Positions 25,932 to 34,873 of a stretch of DNA of 64,000 bases are shown here, one piece after another; the stretch's first letter is position 1; each line of letters begins with the position of its first letter. Both the position numbers and the translations under genes were made by a program. This DNA comes from Phoenicimicrobium sp964438695 (GTDB taxonomy: Bacteria > Atribacterota > Phoenicimicrobiia > Phoenicimicrobiales > Phoenicimicrobiaceae): assembly GCA_964438695.1 (NCBI GenBank), contig CAYTKP010000001.1, positions 1 to 64,000 of the forward strand, written 5' to 3'. The notes below the pieces were generated by a model that was given only the letters and a program-made list of their open reading frames with translations, had not been told where the DNA came from and made no database searches.

Positions 25932-27050
25932 ATGGAAAAATTATTATTGACTCCTCTGCATAAGGAGCATTTAAAATTAAAGGCTCGTATGATACCGTTT
26001 GATGGTTTTGATATGCCAGTACAATATACCAGTATTATTGAAGAACATTTTGCTGTTAGAGAACGAGTGGGTATCTTTGATGTCTCACATATGGGGGAGA
26101 TCGAATTGAAAGGAAAAGATGCCCTTCCCTTCACTGATTATCTGGTAACCAATTCGATAATGAATATGAAGGATGGAGATATAAAATATTCCCCTTTATG
26201 TTACCCTCATGGCGGTCAAGTTGATGACCTCTTTGTCTATAAGATAAGAGACGATTTTGTGCTTTTAGTAGTAAATGCCTCACCTAATTATTCAATTAAA
26301 GATTATGAATGGATGGTAAAAAATAAAGGTGATTTTGATGTAGAGATATTTAATAAAAGCAAAGACTACGGTGAGGTAGCAGTTCAAGGCCCTGATTCAG
26401 GAAAATTATTAGAACCTCTGGTAAAAGGGGCAATTCCCCTTAAAGAATTGAAGCGTTTTAAATTTATTTTCGGTGAACTATTTGGAAAGAAAATTCTTAT
26501 CTCAAGAACTGGTTATACTGGAGAAGATGGTTTCGAAATCTATACCTTTGAACCTCAAGATATAATAGATATTTGGAAGGGTATTTTGATAGAAGGAGAG
26601 AAATTCGCTATAAAACCCTGTGGATTGGGAGCAAGAGACACTACTAGATTTGAAGTATGTTACTGGCTTTATGGCAATGATATTGATGAAACTGTAAATC
26701 CTTTGGAGAGCGGTCAAGGCTGGACAGTAAAGTTTAACAAAGAAAAATTTATTGGAAAAGAAGCACTGCTTAAAATAAAAGAAATAGGAATTAGCAGAAA
26801 GATGGTAGGTCTTTTTGTTCCTCAAGGTGGCATTCCCCGACACGGAATGGAAGTAAGAAAGAACAATAAAAAAATTGGGTATATCACTTCTGGAAATTAT
26901 TGCCCATCATTAAAAAAGGTATATGCTATGGCCATCTTAGACCTTCCCTACACTGATAAAGGTACCAAAGTAGATATAATTATTAGAAATAAAGAGATAG
27001 AAGCTGAAGTTGTAGATATACCCTTCCTTGCACCATTTAATAAAAGATGA
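25932..27050 (+). CDS. gcvT: Glycine cleavage system T protein (aminomethyltransferase)
   Basis: GcvT releases ammonia from the aminomethyl-lipoyl H protein and forms 5,10-methylene-THF. The 372-residue protein has the folate-binding aminomethyltransferase fold. Recognisable blocks are MIPFDGFDMPVQY, the VFDVSHMGEI-like segment (IFDVSHMGEIEL), GYTGEDGFEIY near residue 193 and GLGARDTTRFE near 235. It is last in the gcv operon. A CCAATTCTCCAATTCTCC array begins a few bases after its stop. Confidence 0.95.
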   Translation: MEKLLLTPLHKEHLKLKARMIPFDGFDMPVQYTSIIEEHFAVRERVGIFDVSHMGEIELKGKDALPFTDYLVTNSIMNMKDGDIKYSPLCYPHGGQVDDLFVYKIRDDFVLLVVNASPNYSIKDYEWMVKNKGDFDVEIFNKSKDYGEVAVQGPDSGKLLEPLVKGAIPLKELKRFKFIFGELFGKKILISRTGYTGEDGFEIYTFEPQDIIDIWKGILIEGEKFAIKPCGLGARDTTRFEVCYWLYGNDIDETVNPLESGQGWTVKFNKEKFIGKEALLKIKEIGISRKMVGLFVPQGGIPRHGMEVRKNNKKIGYITSGNYCPSLKKVYAMAILDLPYTDKGTKVDIIIRNKEIEAEVVDIPFLAPFNKR

Positions 27051-27492
27051 GTTAATTAACCAATTCTCCAATTCTCCAATTTAGTAATTAAATAATAATT
27101 AATAAAGAAAATAAAGAATATAGAAAAATCAATTAACCGACTTGCTAATTCAATAATTTAACAAAAAATCATAAGACAGGCGTCTTGCCTGTCTATTAGC
27201 CTATTCAATGATTAAATTATAATCAAAAATGTATATAAAACTACTACCATATTTCCCAATAAATTAAACGTTAAAATCTAAAAAAAGGAGATGGTCAAAA
27301 TAAATCAATAGGTAAATTAACCTTACCAAAAGGAGGTGATATTAGAGCAATCTAATCATAGAAATTCGTTTGATGCTAGCAGTATAAATTATTTTTTTCG
27401 ATGAAAAGGCAGTACTTTTTAACTCCTGCTTAGGTAAACAAAATTAGTATTATAAATATAATTAATACAATTTAAGTAAGGAGGCCTCTATT
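27051..27492. other. Spacer between gcvT and the symporter gene
   Basis: No gene is evident in these 440 bases. They hold a CCAATTCTC-type array (27058-27085), a GC-rich hairpin (27174-27194), and an isolated near-perfect complement of the 16S rRNA 3' end, AAAAGGAGGTGAT (27328-27340), with no convincing open reading frame after it. The symporter's own GGAGG is at 27480-27484. Confidence 0.45.
27174..27194 (+). terminator. GC-rich hairpin after the gcv operon
   Basis: AGACAGGC and GCCTGTCT pair perfectly around GTCTT. No T run follows, so this is a weak candidate terminator or a small palindromic insert, not a textbook intrinsic terminator. Confidence 0.4.
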
Positions 27493-28851
27493 ATGACTGC
27501 TATAATGAATTTTTTAACTATCCTTGATAATTTTGTCTGGGGACCACCCATGATGGTAGTATTAGTTGGAACTGGAATATTCTTAACTATCCGCTTAGGA
27601 TTCCCCCAATTTTTACATTCAAGTTATGCATGGAAATTAATCTTTAAAGGTGCTTTTAAGAAAGATGTAACTCAACGTGGAGAAGGAGAAATTACTCCCT
27701 TCCAAGCTTTAACTGCTACTTTAGCAGCTACTGTAGGAAATGGTAATATTGCCGGGGTAGCTACTGCCTTAGCCGCAGGTGGTCCTGGGGCAGCACTTTG
27801 GATGTGGATTACCGCTCTATTTGGAATGTGTACTAAAATGTGTGAAGCAACCTTAGGTGTAAAATACAGAATAAAAGATAAAGATGGGGCCTATGCCGGT
27901 GGCTCAATGTACTCTATCGAAAGGGGTCTAGGACAAAAATGGTTGGGTTGGTTATTTGCCCTCTTTGGAGCAATCTGTGCTTTTGGAATTGGAGATGCAG
28001 TTCAAACCAATTCAATGGCGGCAGTTGGTAAAAGTGTATTCAGTATACCTGTTACCTTAACAGGAGTAGTAATAACCTTTTTAGTCTGGATAGTAGTTGT
28101 AGGTGGTATTAAGAGAATCGGCGAGGTCACTGAAAAGCTGGTTCCTTTTATGGCTATATTCTATATTGCCGGAGCATTAATTATAATAATAGTTAAAATC
28201 AACCTACTCCCCTGGGCTATTGGAGAAATATTCAGATCAGCCTTTACTGGAAGGGCTGCTTTTGGTGGATTTGCCGGAGCCACAGTAGCTCAAGCCATGA
28301 GGTTTGGAGTAGCAAGAGGCATATTCTCTAATGAAGCTGGTTTAGGAAGTGCTAGTATCGCTCACGCTGTTGCTCAGACCAAACATCCAGTCCGCCAAGG
28401 GACTATTGCTATGATAGGAGTTATGATTGATACTCTAATTATCTGTTCTATGACTGCTATTGTTATCGTTATTACTAAATCTTTGGGTACAGGACTAACC
28501 AGTACACCTCTTACTGCTCATGCCTTTGGTTCCGTATTGGGAGGGATAGGTGGTCCTATTGTTGCCCTCGGTTCCTTATTATTTGGCTATTCTACTATCA
28601 TCACCTGGTGTTACTATGGTCAACAATGTGCCCGTTATATCTTTGGTCCAATAGTAGTAAAACCTTACGCCTGGCTTTTTGTTATTGTAGCTTTTTTAGG
28701 TTCGATAGTAGAAATCCCTTTTGTTTGGTTACTTACTGATGCCCTTAATGGAGCAATGGCTATTCCTAATTTAATTGGGCTAATCTTTTTAAGTGGTATA
28801 ATGGCTAAGGAAGTAAGAGAATACTTCTCTAAACCAGAACTCTTAGGATAA
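27493..28851 (+). CDS. Alanine/glycine:cation symporter (AGCS family)
   Basis: This 452-residue integral membrane protein carries about ten hydrophobic segments. Blocks of the AGCS (sodium:alanine symporter) family are clear: FVWGPPMMVVLVGTGIFLTIR at the N terminus, TALTATLAATVGNGNIAGVATAL-like near 75-95 (FQALTATLAATVGNGNIAGV), IFSNEAGLGSASIAHA near 275 and TAFVFGYSTI-like near 360. It should import alanine or glycine with Na+ or H+. Its place between the glycine cleavage genes and alanine dehydrogenase supports this substrate range. TAAGGAGG lies 11 nt upstream. A strong terminator follows the stop. Confidence 0.93.
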   Translation: MTAIMNFLTILDNFVWGPPMMVVLVGTGIFLTIRLGFPQFLHSSYAWKLIFKGAFKKDVTQRGEGEITPFQALTATLAATVGNGNIAGVATALAAGGPGAALWMWITALFGMCTKMCEATLGVKYRIKDKDGAYAGGSMYSIERGLGQKWLGWLFALFGAICAFGIGDAVQTNSMAAVGKSVFSIPVTLTGVVITFLVWIVVVGGIKRIGEVTEKLVPFMAIFYIAGALIIIIVKINLLPWAIGEIFRSAFTGRAAFGGFAGATVAQAMRFGVARGIFSNEAGLGSASIAHAVAQTKHPVRQGTIAMIGVMIDTLIICSMTAIVIVITKSLGTGLTSTPLTAHAFGSVLGGIGGPIVALGSLLFGYSTIITWCYYGQQCARYIFGPIVVKPYAWLFVIVAFLGSIVEIPFVWLLTDALNGAMAIPNLIGLIFLSGIMAKEVREYFSKPELLG

Positions 28852-28861
28852 GATAAAGCTT

Positions 28862-28896
28862 AGAGGGGGAGGTGTAACCTCCCCCTCTTCTTTTTC
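28862..28896 (+). terminator. Intrinsic terminator after the symporter gene
   Basis: AGAGGGGGAGGT pairs perfectly with ACCTCCCCCTCT around GTA, followed by a T-rich tail (TCTTTTTCT). Alanine dehydrogenase starts 33 nt beyond, so it may be read only at low level from the symporter transcript. Confidence 0.9.
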
Positions 28897-28928
28897 TATT
28901 AACCAATAAGGAGGAAATTAAAAAAATA

Positions 28929-30044
28929 ATGATAATTGGTATCCCTAAAGAAATCAAAAATAATGAAAATAGGGTAGCCATCACTCCTGCCGGGGTAAAA
29001 GCTTTCTGCCAAGCAGGGCATAAAGTACTGGTCCAAAAAACAGCTGGTGTAGAAAGTGGAATTGAAGATATAGAATACAGCCAAGCTGGGGCCTCTATAA
29101 TTGAAACTGCCCAAGAAGTATTTGATAGAGCGAATATGATTATGAAGGTAAAAGAGCCTCTACCTTCTGAATATGACCTCTTAAAAGCTGATCAAATACT
29201 ATTTACTTACTTTCATTTTGCTTCTTCTTTAGAACTAACTAAAGCTATGATAGATAGAAAAGTTATTTGTATTGCCTATGAAACTGTGCAAACAGAAGAC
29301 GGTTATTTACCACTGTTAGCACCTATGAGCGAAGTAGCGGGAAAAATGGCGGCTCATATTGCAGCTTATTATCTCGCCCTACCCTATGGCGGGAGAGGGG
29401 TATTGATGGGTAGTGTTCCTGGAGTTAGTCCAGCCAAAGTTGTAGTAATAGGAGGGGGAACTGTAGGTACTAATGCCGCTAAGGTAGCCGCTGGTATAGG
29501 TGCAAATGTTACTTTACTTGATATAAATATTAGAAGGTTAAGATACTTAGATGATGTCTTACCAAAAAATATTAAGCTAATAGTTTCCAATCAACATAAT
29601 ATTGAGGAAGAGACTAAAGATGCTGATGCCGTAATTGGGGCAGTCTTAATCCCTGGGGCAGAAGCTCCAAAACTAATGACTGAAGAGATGGTAAAGAAGA
29701 TGAAACCAAATTCTGTTATAGTAGATGTAGCCATCGATCAAGGAGGATGTATAGCAACGAGTAAACCTACTTCTCATAGTGAACCAGTTTATAAGGTTCA
29801 CAATGTATTACACTATTGTGTTACCAATATGCCTGGAGCCTTTGCCAGAACTTCTACTTTTGCTTTAACCAATGCTACTCTTCCTTATGCTTTAGAGATT
29901 GCCAATAAAGGCTATATAAAAGCAATTAAGGAAAATAAAGCCCTAGCTAAAGGATTAAATATCATCAATGGTAAGATTACTTACAAACCCGTGGCAGAGG
30001 TTTTCAATTTAAAATACTATCCTGTAGAAGAGATAATTAATTAA
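28929..30044 (+). CDS. ald: Alanine dehydrogenase
   Basis: Ald catalyses reversible NAD-dependent deamination of L-alanine to pyruvate and ammonia. Its 371 residues match the family. The N terminus MIIGIPKEIKNNENRVAITP is diagnostic, with the substrate-binding Arg and the Lys/His region (VKEPLPSEYDLL, FTYFHFA). The Rossmann motif GGGTVGTNAAKVA (about 174-186) and the C-terminal NMPGAFARTSTFALTNATLPYAL block are present. AAGGAGG lies 13 nt before the start. With the symporter and gcv genes it suggests catabolism of alanine and glycine. Confidence 0.96.
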   Translation: MIIGIPKEIKNNENRVAITPAGVKAFCQAGHKVLVQKTAGVESGIEDIEYSQAGASIIETAQEVFDRANMIMKVKEPLPSEYDLLKADQILFTYFHFASSLELTKAMIDRKVICIAYETVQTEDGYLPLLAPMSEVAGKMAAHIAAYYLALPYGGRGVLMGSVPGVSPAKVVVIGGGTVGTNAAKVAAGIGANVTLLDINIRRLRYLDDVLPKNIKLIVSNQHNIEEETKDADAVIGAVLIPGAEAPKLMTEEMVKKMKPNSVIVDVAIDQGGCIATSKPTSHSEPVYKVHNVLHYCVTNMPGAFARTSTFALTNATLPYALEIANKGYIKAIKENKALAKGLNIINGKITYKPVAEVFNLKYYPVEEIIN

Positions 30045-30068
30045 TCTACCGATTTGCTAACCTATTTA

Positions 30069-30105
30069 AGAGCATCGGAGGTTCAGGGGAGTTTATTTGC
30101 CTGAA
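30069..30105 (-). repeat. Short family A fragment
   Basis: On the minus strand TCAGGCAAATAAACTCCCCT followed by CCGATGCTC reads as a family A head fused to the last bases of its tail. The middle is missing, as in the copy at 20327-20384. Confidence 0.4.
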
Positions 30106-30146
30106 AATTTTATTAATCGATGAATTATAAATAAAACAATTAACAA

Positions 30147-30192
30147 AACTTAAAAAGCCTCTATACTGTTAAATATAGAGGCTTTTTAAGTT
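30147..30192. terminator. Bidirectional intrinsic terminator between ald and groEL
   Basis: Two perfect 19-bp arms (AACTTAAAAAGCCTCTATA and its complement) surround an 8-nt loop. Each arm ends in an A or T run, so the hairpin can terminate ald from the left and groEL from the right, which converge here. Confidence 0.9.
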
Positions 30193-30208
30193 CGTATTTC
30201 TATTTAAT

Positions 30209-31840
30209 TTAGTACATTCCTCCTCCACCTGGAGGCATTCCACCTGGAGGCATTGCTCCCTCTTTCTTTTCTTCAGGCTTATCGGTAATTAAACATTCAG
30301 TGGTAAGAATCATTCCTCCGATACTGGCGGCATTTTGTAAAGCTGATCTGGTAACCTTAGCTGGGTCAACAATTCCTTCTTTTACCATATCAACAAATTC
30401 CCCAACGCTGACATTAAAGCCAATACCTTTTTCTTTGGATTTTAATTTCTCTACAATTACCGAACCTTCATAACCACCGTTAGTTGCAATTTGTTTTGCT
30501 GGTTTTTCTAAGGCTTTTTTGATAATCTCTACACCAATCTGTTTATCTCCCTCTAATTTTAACTCCTCTAATGCTGGAATAATATTTACTAAAACTGTAC
30601 CACCACCAGCAACAATTCCCTCTTCTACTGCTGCTTTAGTAGCAGATAGGGCATCTTCAACTCGATGTTTCTTTTCTTTAAGTTCGGTTTCGGTAGCTGC
30701 TCCTACCTTAATAACTGCTACTCCACCTACTAACTTTCCTAATCTTTCCTGTAATTTTTCCCGATCATAATCAGAGGTTGTTTCTTCTATTTGTGTACGG
30801 AGTTGAGCTTCCCGTTTTTTGATTTCATTGGTATCACCTTTTCCTCCGACTATTATAGTATCTTCTTTATTCACTTTTACCTGATGAGCGGTCCCCAACA
30901 TATTAAGCTCGGCATTTTCCAATTTAAGACCTAATTCCTCGGAAATTACTTGGCCTCCAGTAACCACCGCAATATCCGCTAACATCTCTTTTCTTCTATC
31001 ACCAAAACCCGGAGCCTTCACAGCAACACAATTTAATGTACCCCGAATTTTATTTACTACTAAAGTTGCTAAGGCCTCTCCTTCAACATCTTCAGCAATA
31101 ATAAGTAAAGGTTTGCCTGTCTGAGCAGTCTTTTCTAAAATAGGCAATAATCCTTTCATATTACTTATTTTAGAATCAGTTATCAATATATAAGGGTCAT
31201 CAAGAACAGCCTCCATTCTCTCGGCATCAGTTACCATATAAGGTGAAATATAGCCTTTGTCAAATTGCATCCCTTCTACTACTTCTAAAGTAGTGCCTAA
31301 AGTTTTGGATTCTTCGACAGTTATAACTCCGTCTTTCCCTACTTTTTCCATTGCATCAGCAATTATTTCTCCAATTTCTTTATCCGCAGCTGAAATAGAA
31401 GCTACACTAGCTACTGATTCTTTATCACTAACTTCGATACTTAATTTTTTAATCTCATCAACAGCACGTTCTACTGCTAAATCAATCCCTCTCTTTACCA
31501 TAATAGGATTTGCTCCTGCTGCCACATTTCTCAAACCTTCATGAATAATTTCCTGAGCTAAAACTGTAGCAGTAGTCGTTCCATCTCCAGCTATATCATT
31601 AGTTTTAGTCGCTACTTCCTTAACAAACTGCGCACCCATATTTTCAAAGGGATCTTCAACTTCAATTTCTCGAGCAATGGTAACTCCATCATTGGTAATA
31701 GTGGGTGAACCAAATTTTTTATCTAAAACCACGTTTCGTCCTTTTGGTCCTAAAGTAATCTTTACACTATCGGCTAATATATTTGCTCCTTTTTCCAAGG
31801 CTCTTCTTGATTCTTCTTCGAATAAAAATTGTTTCGCCAT
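30209..31840 (-). CDS. groEL: Chaperonin GroEL (Hsp60)
   Basis: GroEL subunits form the double-ring folding chamber. The 543-residue protein has the expected ATP-binding segments (ITLGPKGRNVVLDK, GDGTTTATVLAQ, with the catalytic Asp of the GDGTT region), the apical-domain block and the family signature AAVEEGIVAGGGTVL near 400. The C terminus carries a short GGM-type tail (GGMPPGGGGMY). It follows groES by 84 nt and should share its CIRCE-controlled promoter. Confidence 0.98.
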   Translation of the reverse strand: MAKQFLFEEESRRALEKGANILADSVKITLGPKGRNVVLDKKFGSPTITNDGVTIAREIEVEDPFENMGAQFVKEVATKTNDIAGDGTTTATVLAQEIIHEGLRNVAAGANPIMVKRGIDLAVERAVDEIKKLSIEVSDKESVASVASISAADKEIGEIIADAMEKVGKDGVITVEESKTLGTTLEVVEGMQFDKGYISPYMVTDAERMEAVLDDPYILITDSKISNMKGLLPILEKTAQTGKPLLIIAEDVEGEALATLVVNKIRGTLNCVAVKAPGFGDRRKEMLADIAVVTGGQVISEELGLKLENAELNMLGTAHQVKVNKEDTIIVGGKGDTNEIKKREAQLRTQIEETTSDYDREKLQERLGKLVGGVAVIKVGAATETELKEKKHRVEDALSATKAAVEEGIVAGGGTVLVNIIPALEELKLEGDKQIGVEIIKKALEKPAKQIATNGGYEGSVIVEKLKSKEKGIGFNVSVGEFVDMVKEGIVDPAKVTRSALQNAASIGGMILTTECLITDKPEEKKEGAMPPGGMPPGGGGMY

Positions 31841-31924
31841 TTATCTATCCTCCTTTTATATTTAATTTTATTTTTAATAAATGCGAAAAATGTTTTAGTT
31901 TTTGAATTTAGATATTTTATAATC

Positions 31925-32230
31925 TTACTCTTCGAAAATAGCCAAAATATCCTTTTCGCTTAAAATAAGGTATTCTTCTTCATCATCTCCTTTAATATCG
32001 GTCCCTGAGTATTTCGCGTAAACTACCTTATCTCCCACTTTTACGGTCATGGGAACAACTTTACCTTCTTTGTCAGTACCACCAGGACCAACTGCTAATA
32101 CTTCTCCCATCTGCGGTTTTTCTTTGGAGACGGTATCAGGAAGTAGAATTCCTCCTTTACTTTTCTCTTCTTCGAAAATAGGTTTTATTAATACCCTGTC
32201 TCCTAATGGTTTTAAGCCTTTGATCTTCAT
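31925..32230 (-). CDS. groES: Co-chaperonin GroES (Hsp10)
   Basis: GroES caps the GroEL cage. It has 101 residues, slightly longer than the usual 94-97. The LKPLGDRVLIKP opening, a mobile loop (EEEKSKGGILLPDT) and the VGPG segment are all present. It is the first gene of the groES-groEL operon, directly downstream of a perfect CIRCE operator. Confidence 0.97.
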   Translation of the reverse strand: MKIKGLKPLGDRVLIKPIFEEEKSKGGILLPDTVSKEKPQMGEVLAVGPGGTDKEGKVVPMTVKVGDKVVYAKYSGTDIKGDDEEEYLILSEKDILAIFEE

Positions 32231-32271
32231 TTTTTTAAAACCTCCTTAACATATTAATATTTTTAAATTAA

Positions 32272-32298
32272 TTAGCACTCTTAATATGAGAGTGCTAA
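32272..32298 (-). promoter_or_regulatory. CIRCE operator of the groESL operon
   Basis: TTAGCACTC, nine spacer bases, GAGTGCTAA: both arms are perfect matches to the CIRCE consensus bound by the HrcA repressor. The hrcA gene is not in this window. The element lies about 40 nt upstream of the groES start and downstream of the -10 box. Confidence 0.97.
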
Positions 32299-32310
32299 AA
32301 CCTTTTATAT

Positions 32311-32337
32311 ATTATACAAACTATTTTTGAAAAGCAA
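32311..32337 (-). promoter_or_regulatory. Candidate sigma-A promoter of groESL
   Basis: On the minus strand a TATAAT (32311-32316) is preceded by TTGCTT (32332-32337) with a 15-bp spacer. The -10 is perfect; the -35 is weak and its spacing short. Its location just upstream of CIRCE supports it. Confidence 0.55.
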
Positions 32338-32415
32338 ATCTTATTATTCCCAATATCTCGCTATTTTTTACCAAATAAACCTATTATCAGCAATTTTATT
32401 ACATTTTTCTCCTAT

Positions 32416-33438
32416 TTAATATTTTTTTCTAGCTAATGGTAACCGTGAAATAGCATCTAATTTTAGAGATGATTTTTTATTGTCTCTTAGTTTAAAATAT
32501 CCAACAGAGGCTACCATTGCTGCGTTGTCAGTACATAAATAAAGTGATGGATAAAAAACTTCAATATTTAACATTTTAGCTTTTTCTTTAATATTCTTTC
32601 TTAATGTATTATTAGCAGCAACTCCTCCTGCCAAAATAATCTTTTTTGTTTTAAATTCTTGCGCTGCATTAATAGTCTTTTCTGTTAGCACATCTACTAC
32701 TGCTTGCTGAAAGGAAGCCAAAATATTTTCAACTTGCAAAACTTTATTTTCATTTCTTAATTTTCTTATATAATAAATCACTGAAGTCTTGAGTCCACTA
32801 AAGCTAAAATCATAGTCTTTATTATTTAAAAAGGGACGCGGAAATTTTATGGCTGAAGAATTACCTCTTTTAGCTAATTTCTCGATTATTGGCCCACCGG
32901 GATAGCCCAAATTTAATACTTTGGAAATTTTATCAAAAACTTCTCCCGCTGCATCATCTTTAGTCTGGCCCAATAATTTATATTCCCCAAAATCTTTCAT
33001 ATATATTAAAGATGTATGCCCCCCTGATACAATTAGACAGATAAAAGGAGGCGTTAATTCTTTATGTTCTAAAAAATTAGCATATATATGGGCTTCCAAA
33101 TGATTTACGCCAATAAACGGGATATCTCGAGTATAGGCTATTGCCTTGGCCACAGATAATCCGACTAAAAGAGACCCTATCAACCCTGGGCCACAAGTTA
33201 CTGCAATACCTGATAAATCATCTAATTTTTTTTCAGCAATACATAGTGCTTTGTCAATTACTGGAATTATAAATTCCATATGTTTACGAGAAGCAATTTC
33301 GGGAACCACTCCTCCATATTTCTGATGGACAGTAACTTGAGAAGCTACTACATTAGAAATTATTTTCTTTCCATTTTCTACTATAGCAGCTGCGGTCTCA
33401 TCACAAGAAGTTTCGATTCCCAATATTAAATCTGACAT
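32416..33438 (-). CDS. tsaD: tRNA N6-adenosine threonylcarbamoyltransferase TsaD
   Basis: TsaD transfers threonylcarbamoyl to A37 of ANN-decoding tRNAs. The 340-residue protein has the Kae1/TsaD hallmarks: ILGIETSCDETAAAI at the N terminus, the metal-binding HLEAH motif (about 109-113), PFICLIVSGGHTSL, and the GGVAANNTLR block near 267. Downstream on the same strand lie groES/groEL, and upstream the rimI-tsaB-tsaE genes, separated by a 256-bp spacer with repeats. Confidence 0.96.
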   Translation of the reverse strand: MSDLILGIETSCDETAAAIVENGKKIISNVVASQVTVHQKYGGVVPEIASRKHMEFIIPVIDKALCIAEKKLDDLSGIAVTCGPGLIGSLLVGLSVAKAIAYTRDIPFIGVNHLEAHIYANFLEHKELTPPFICLIVSGGHTSLIYMKDFGEYKLLGQTKDDAAGEVFDKISKVLNLGYPGGPIIEKLAKRGNSSAIKFPRPFLNNKDYDFSFSGLKTSVIYYIRKLRNENKVLQVENILASFQQAVVDVLTEKTINAAQEFKTKKIILAGGVAANNTLRKNIKEKAKMLNIEVFYPSLYLCTDNAAMVASVGYFKLRDNKKSSLKLDAISRLPLARKKY

Positions 33439-33521
33439 TTAATTCTTTCCCTTCTGTATAAAAAAAGTACTAATTTATTAATTGACCGATTCACCAATTA
33501 TCCAATTAACCAATTATTTAG

Positions 33522-33676
33522 TAGTCGGTGAATAGTAAATAGTCGTTAATTTCAAATATAAGTTCTTAATTGTAATATGAGAGTTAGCTGATGTAAATTA
33601 ATCGGTTTGATTTTAATTCTCCAACAGGTAACTGTTAAATTATCTACCCGGCTACCTATCATCCCGAGATACGATT
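33522..33676 (+). repeat. Family B repeat (copy 1) with heptamer ends
   Basis: This spacer between tsaD and rimI contains a GTGAATAGTAAATAGTCG array followed by TTAATTTCAAATATAAGTTC, TGATTTTAATTCTCC, CAGGTAACTG and CGAGATACGAT. The same blocks in the same order occur at 38440-38680, so the two are copies of one dispersed sequence of about 140 bp. Confidence 0.55.
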
Positions 33677-33694
33677 CTTTATATGCTGATTCTT

Positions 33695-34165
33695 CTAATT
33701 CAATTTCTTTTTCATAACTAAGGCGTCTTCTTTTTCATCTTGATAATAATTTTTTCTAATTCTTATTACTTTATATCCATATTTTCTGTACATATTCTGA
33801 GCAATAAGATTTGATCTTCTTACTTCTAAAGATACATCTTTTATCTTATGTTTAGATGCTATTTTTTCGATAAACTTTAAAAAGCTTCCACCGTATCCCC
33901 TCTTACGCCATCTCTCGTTAATAGCAATATTGGAAATATGGAAGCTTCTACCTTTATACCAAAGCCCAAGATAACCGATAATTTCTTTATTTTTTTCTAA
34001 AACAAAATATTTAGCATATTTATTTTGGGTTAATTCATAGTAGAAAATATTATAAGTCCAAGGATTAGGAAAAGATTTTTTTTCTATATTCAATACTTCT
34101 TCTAAATCATCCAACTCCATTGGTCTAACAATAATTTTTGATAAATTATAATTAACATTAATCAT
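33695..34165 (-). CDS. rimI: Ribosomal-protein-alanine N-acetyltransferase RimI-like (GNAT)
   Basis: This 156-residue GNAT-fold protein has the RimI pattern: IRPMELDDL-type start, FPNPWTYNIFYYEL, acetyl-CoA loop RWRKRGYGGSFLKF (about 88-101), then LEVRRSNLIAQNMYRKYGY. The homologue acetylates the N terminus of ribosomal protein S18. It lies between tsaB and tsaD, a common arrangement. The start has no clear ribosome-binding site, and the gene begins 6 nt after the tsaB stop, suggesting translational coupling. Confidence 0.88.
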   Translation of the reverse strand: MINVNYNLSKIIVRPMELDDLEEVLNIEKKSFPNPWTYNIFYYELTQNKYAKYFVLEKNKEIIGYLGLWYKGRSFHISNIAINERWRKRGYGGSFLKFIEKIASKHKIKDVSLEVRRSNLIAQNMYRKYGYKVIRIRKNYYQDEKEDALVMKKKLN

Positions 34166-34171
34166 TATTTA

Positions 34172-34873
34172 TTACTTGGATTTTTTCTCCCAAATAATCT
34201 CCGCTTCAGATTTCCTAAGATATAAAAGTGGAAGAGTATAAATATTTTCTACTTCCCCTCTTCTAAGTTTTTCTAAACCCAAAAAAGCAACATTTACACC
34301 TCGAGGCAACGCTAAATGCGGGCCAACAAATAAGGCTTTTCTACCTAGTCTTTCTTCTATAATCTTTCGATATTTTATTATACCCTCACCAATAAAAACT
34401 ATCTTCTCGTTTAAAGAAGATAATTCTGATAACAGACTATCAATATTTCCACAATTATAATCTACAACCTTATCTAAAGCATCTACTTCCCGAAATGCAG
34501 CACTGTATACTTCATCTCTTTTAGATTCTAAAATAGGACAAACTAAAAAAGGTATCCCCTTCAAAGAAAATGCTAAAGCATCTAATGTAGGAATTGCCAA
34601 TAATGGTATAGAAGAGGCATAAGATAAACCCTTTGCCACTCCTAAGCCTATTCTAAGTCCGGTAAAAGAACCAGGACCTATAGATACCGCAATACCGTCA
34701 AGGTCAGATAATTTTAAGTCCACCCCTTCTAACATATCTTTTATAGTAGACACTAAAATAGAAGAAGTTCTTTGGTAATAACTACTGAGATTGTATTCAG
34801 CAAGAATATTATTTTCTTCAACTAAACCCAAACTACAGATCTTGGTAGAGGTATCAATCCCTAAAATTTTCAA
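34172..34873 (-). CDS. tsaB: tRNA threonylcarbamoyladenosine biosynthesis protein TsaB
   Basis: TsaB is the non-catalytic paralogue of TsaD and scaffolds the TsaB-TsaD-TsaE complex. It has 233 residues. ILGIDTSTKICSLGLVE at the N terminus and the GPGSFTGLRIGLGVAKGL block (about 66-85) are typical, and the metal-binding HxExH of TsaD is absent, as expected. Its start overlaps the end of tsaE by 20 nt. Confidence 0.94.
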   Translation of the reverse strand: MKILGIDTSTKICSLGLVEENNILAEYNLSSYYQRTSSILVSTIKDMLEGVDLKLSDLDGIAVSIGPGSFTGLRIGLGVAKGLSYASSIPLLAIPTLDALAFSLKGIPFLVCPILESKRDEVYSAAFREVDALDKVVDYNCGNIDSLLSELSSLNEKIVFIGEGIIKYRKIIEERLGRKALFVGPHLALPRGVNVAFLGLEKLRRGEVENIYTLPLLYLRKSEAEIIWEKKSK

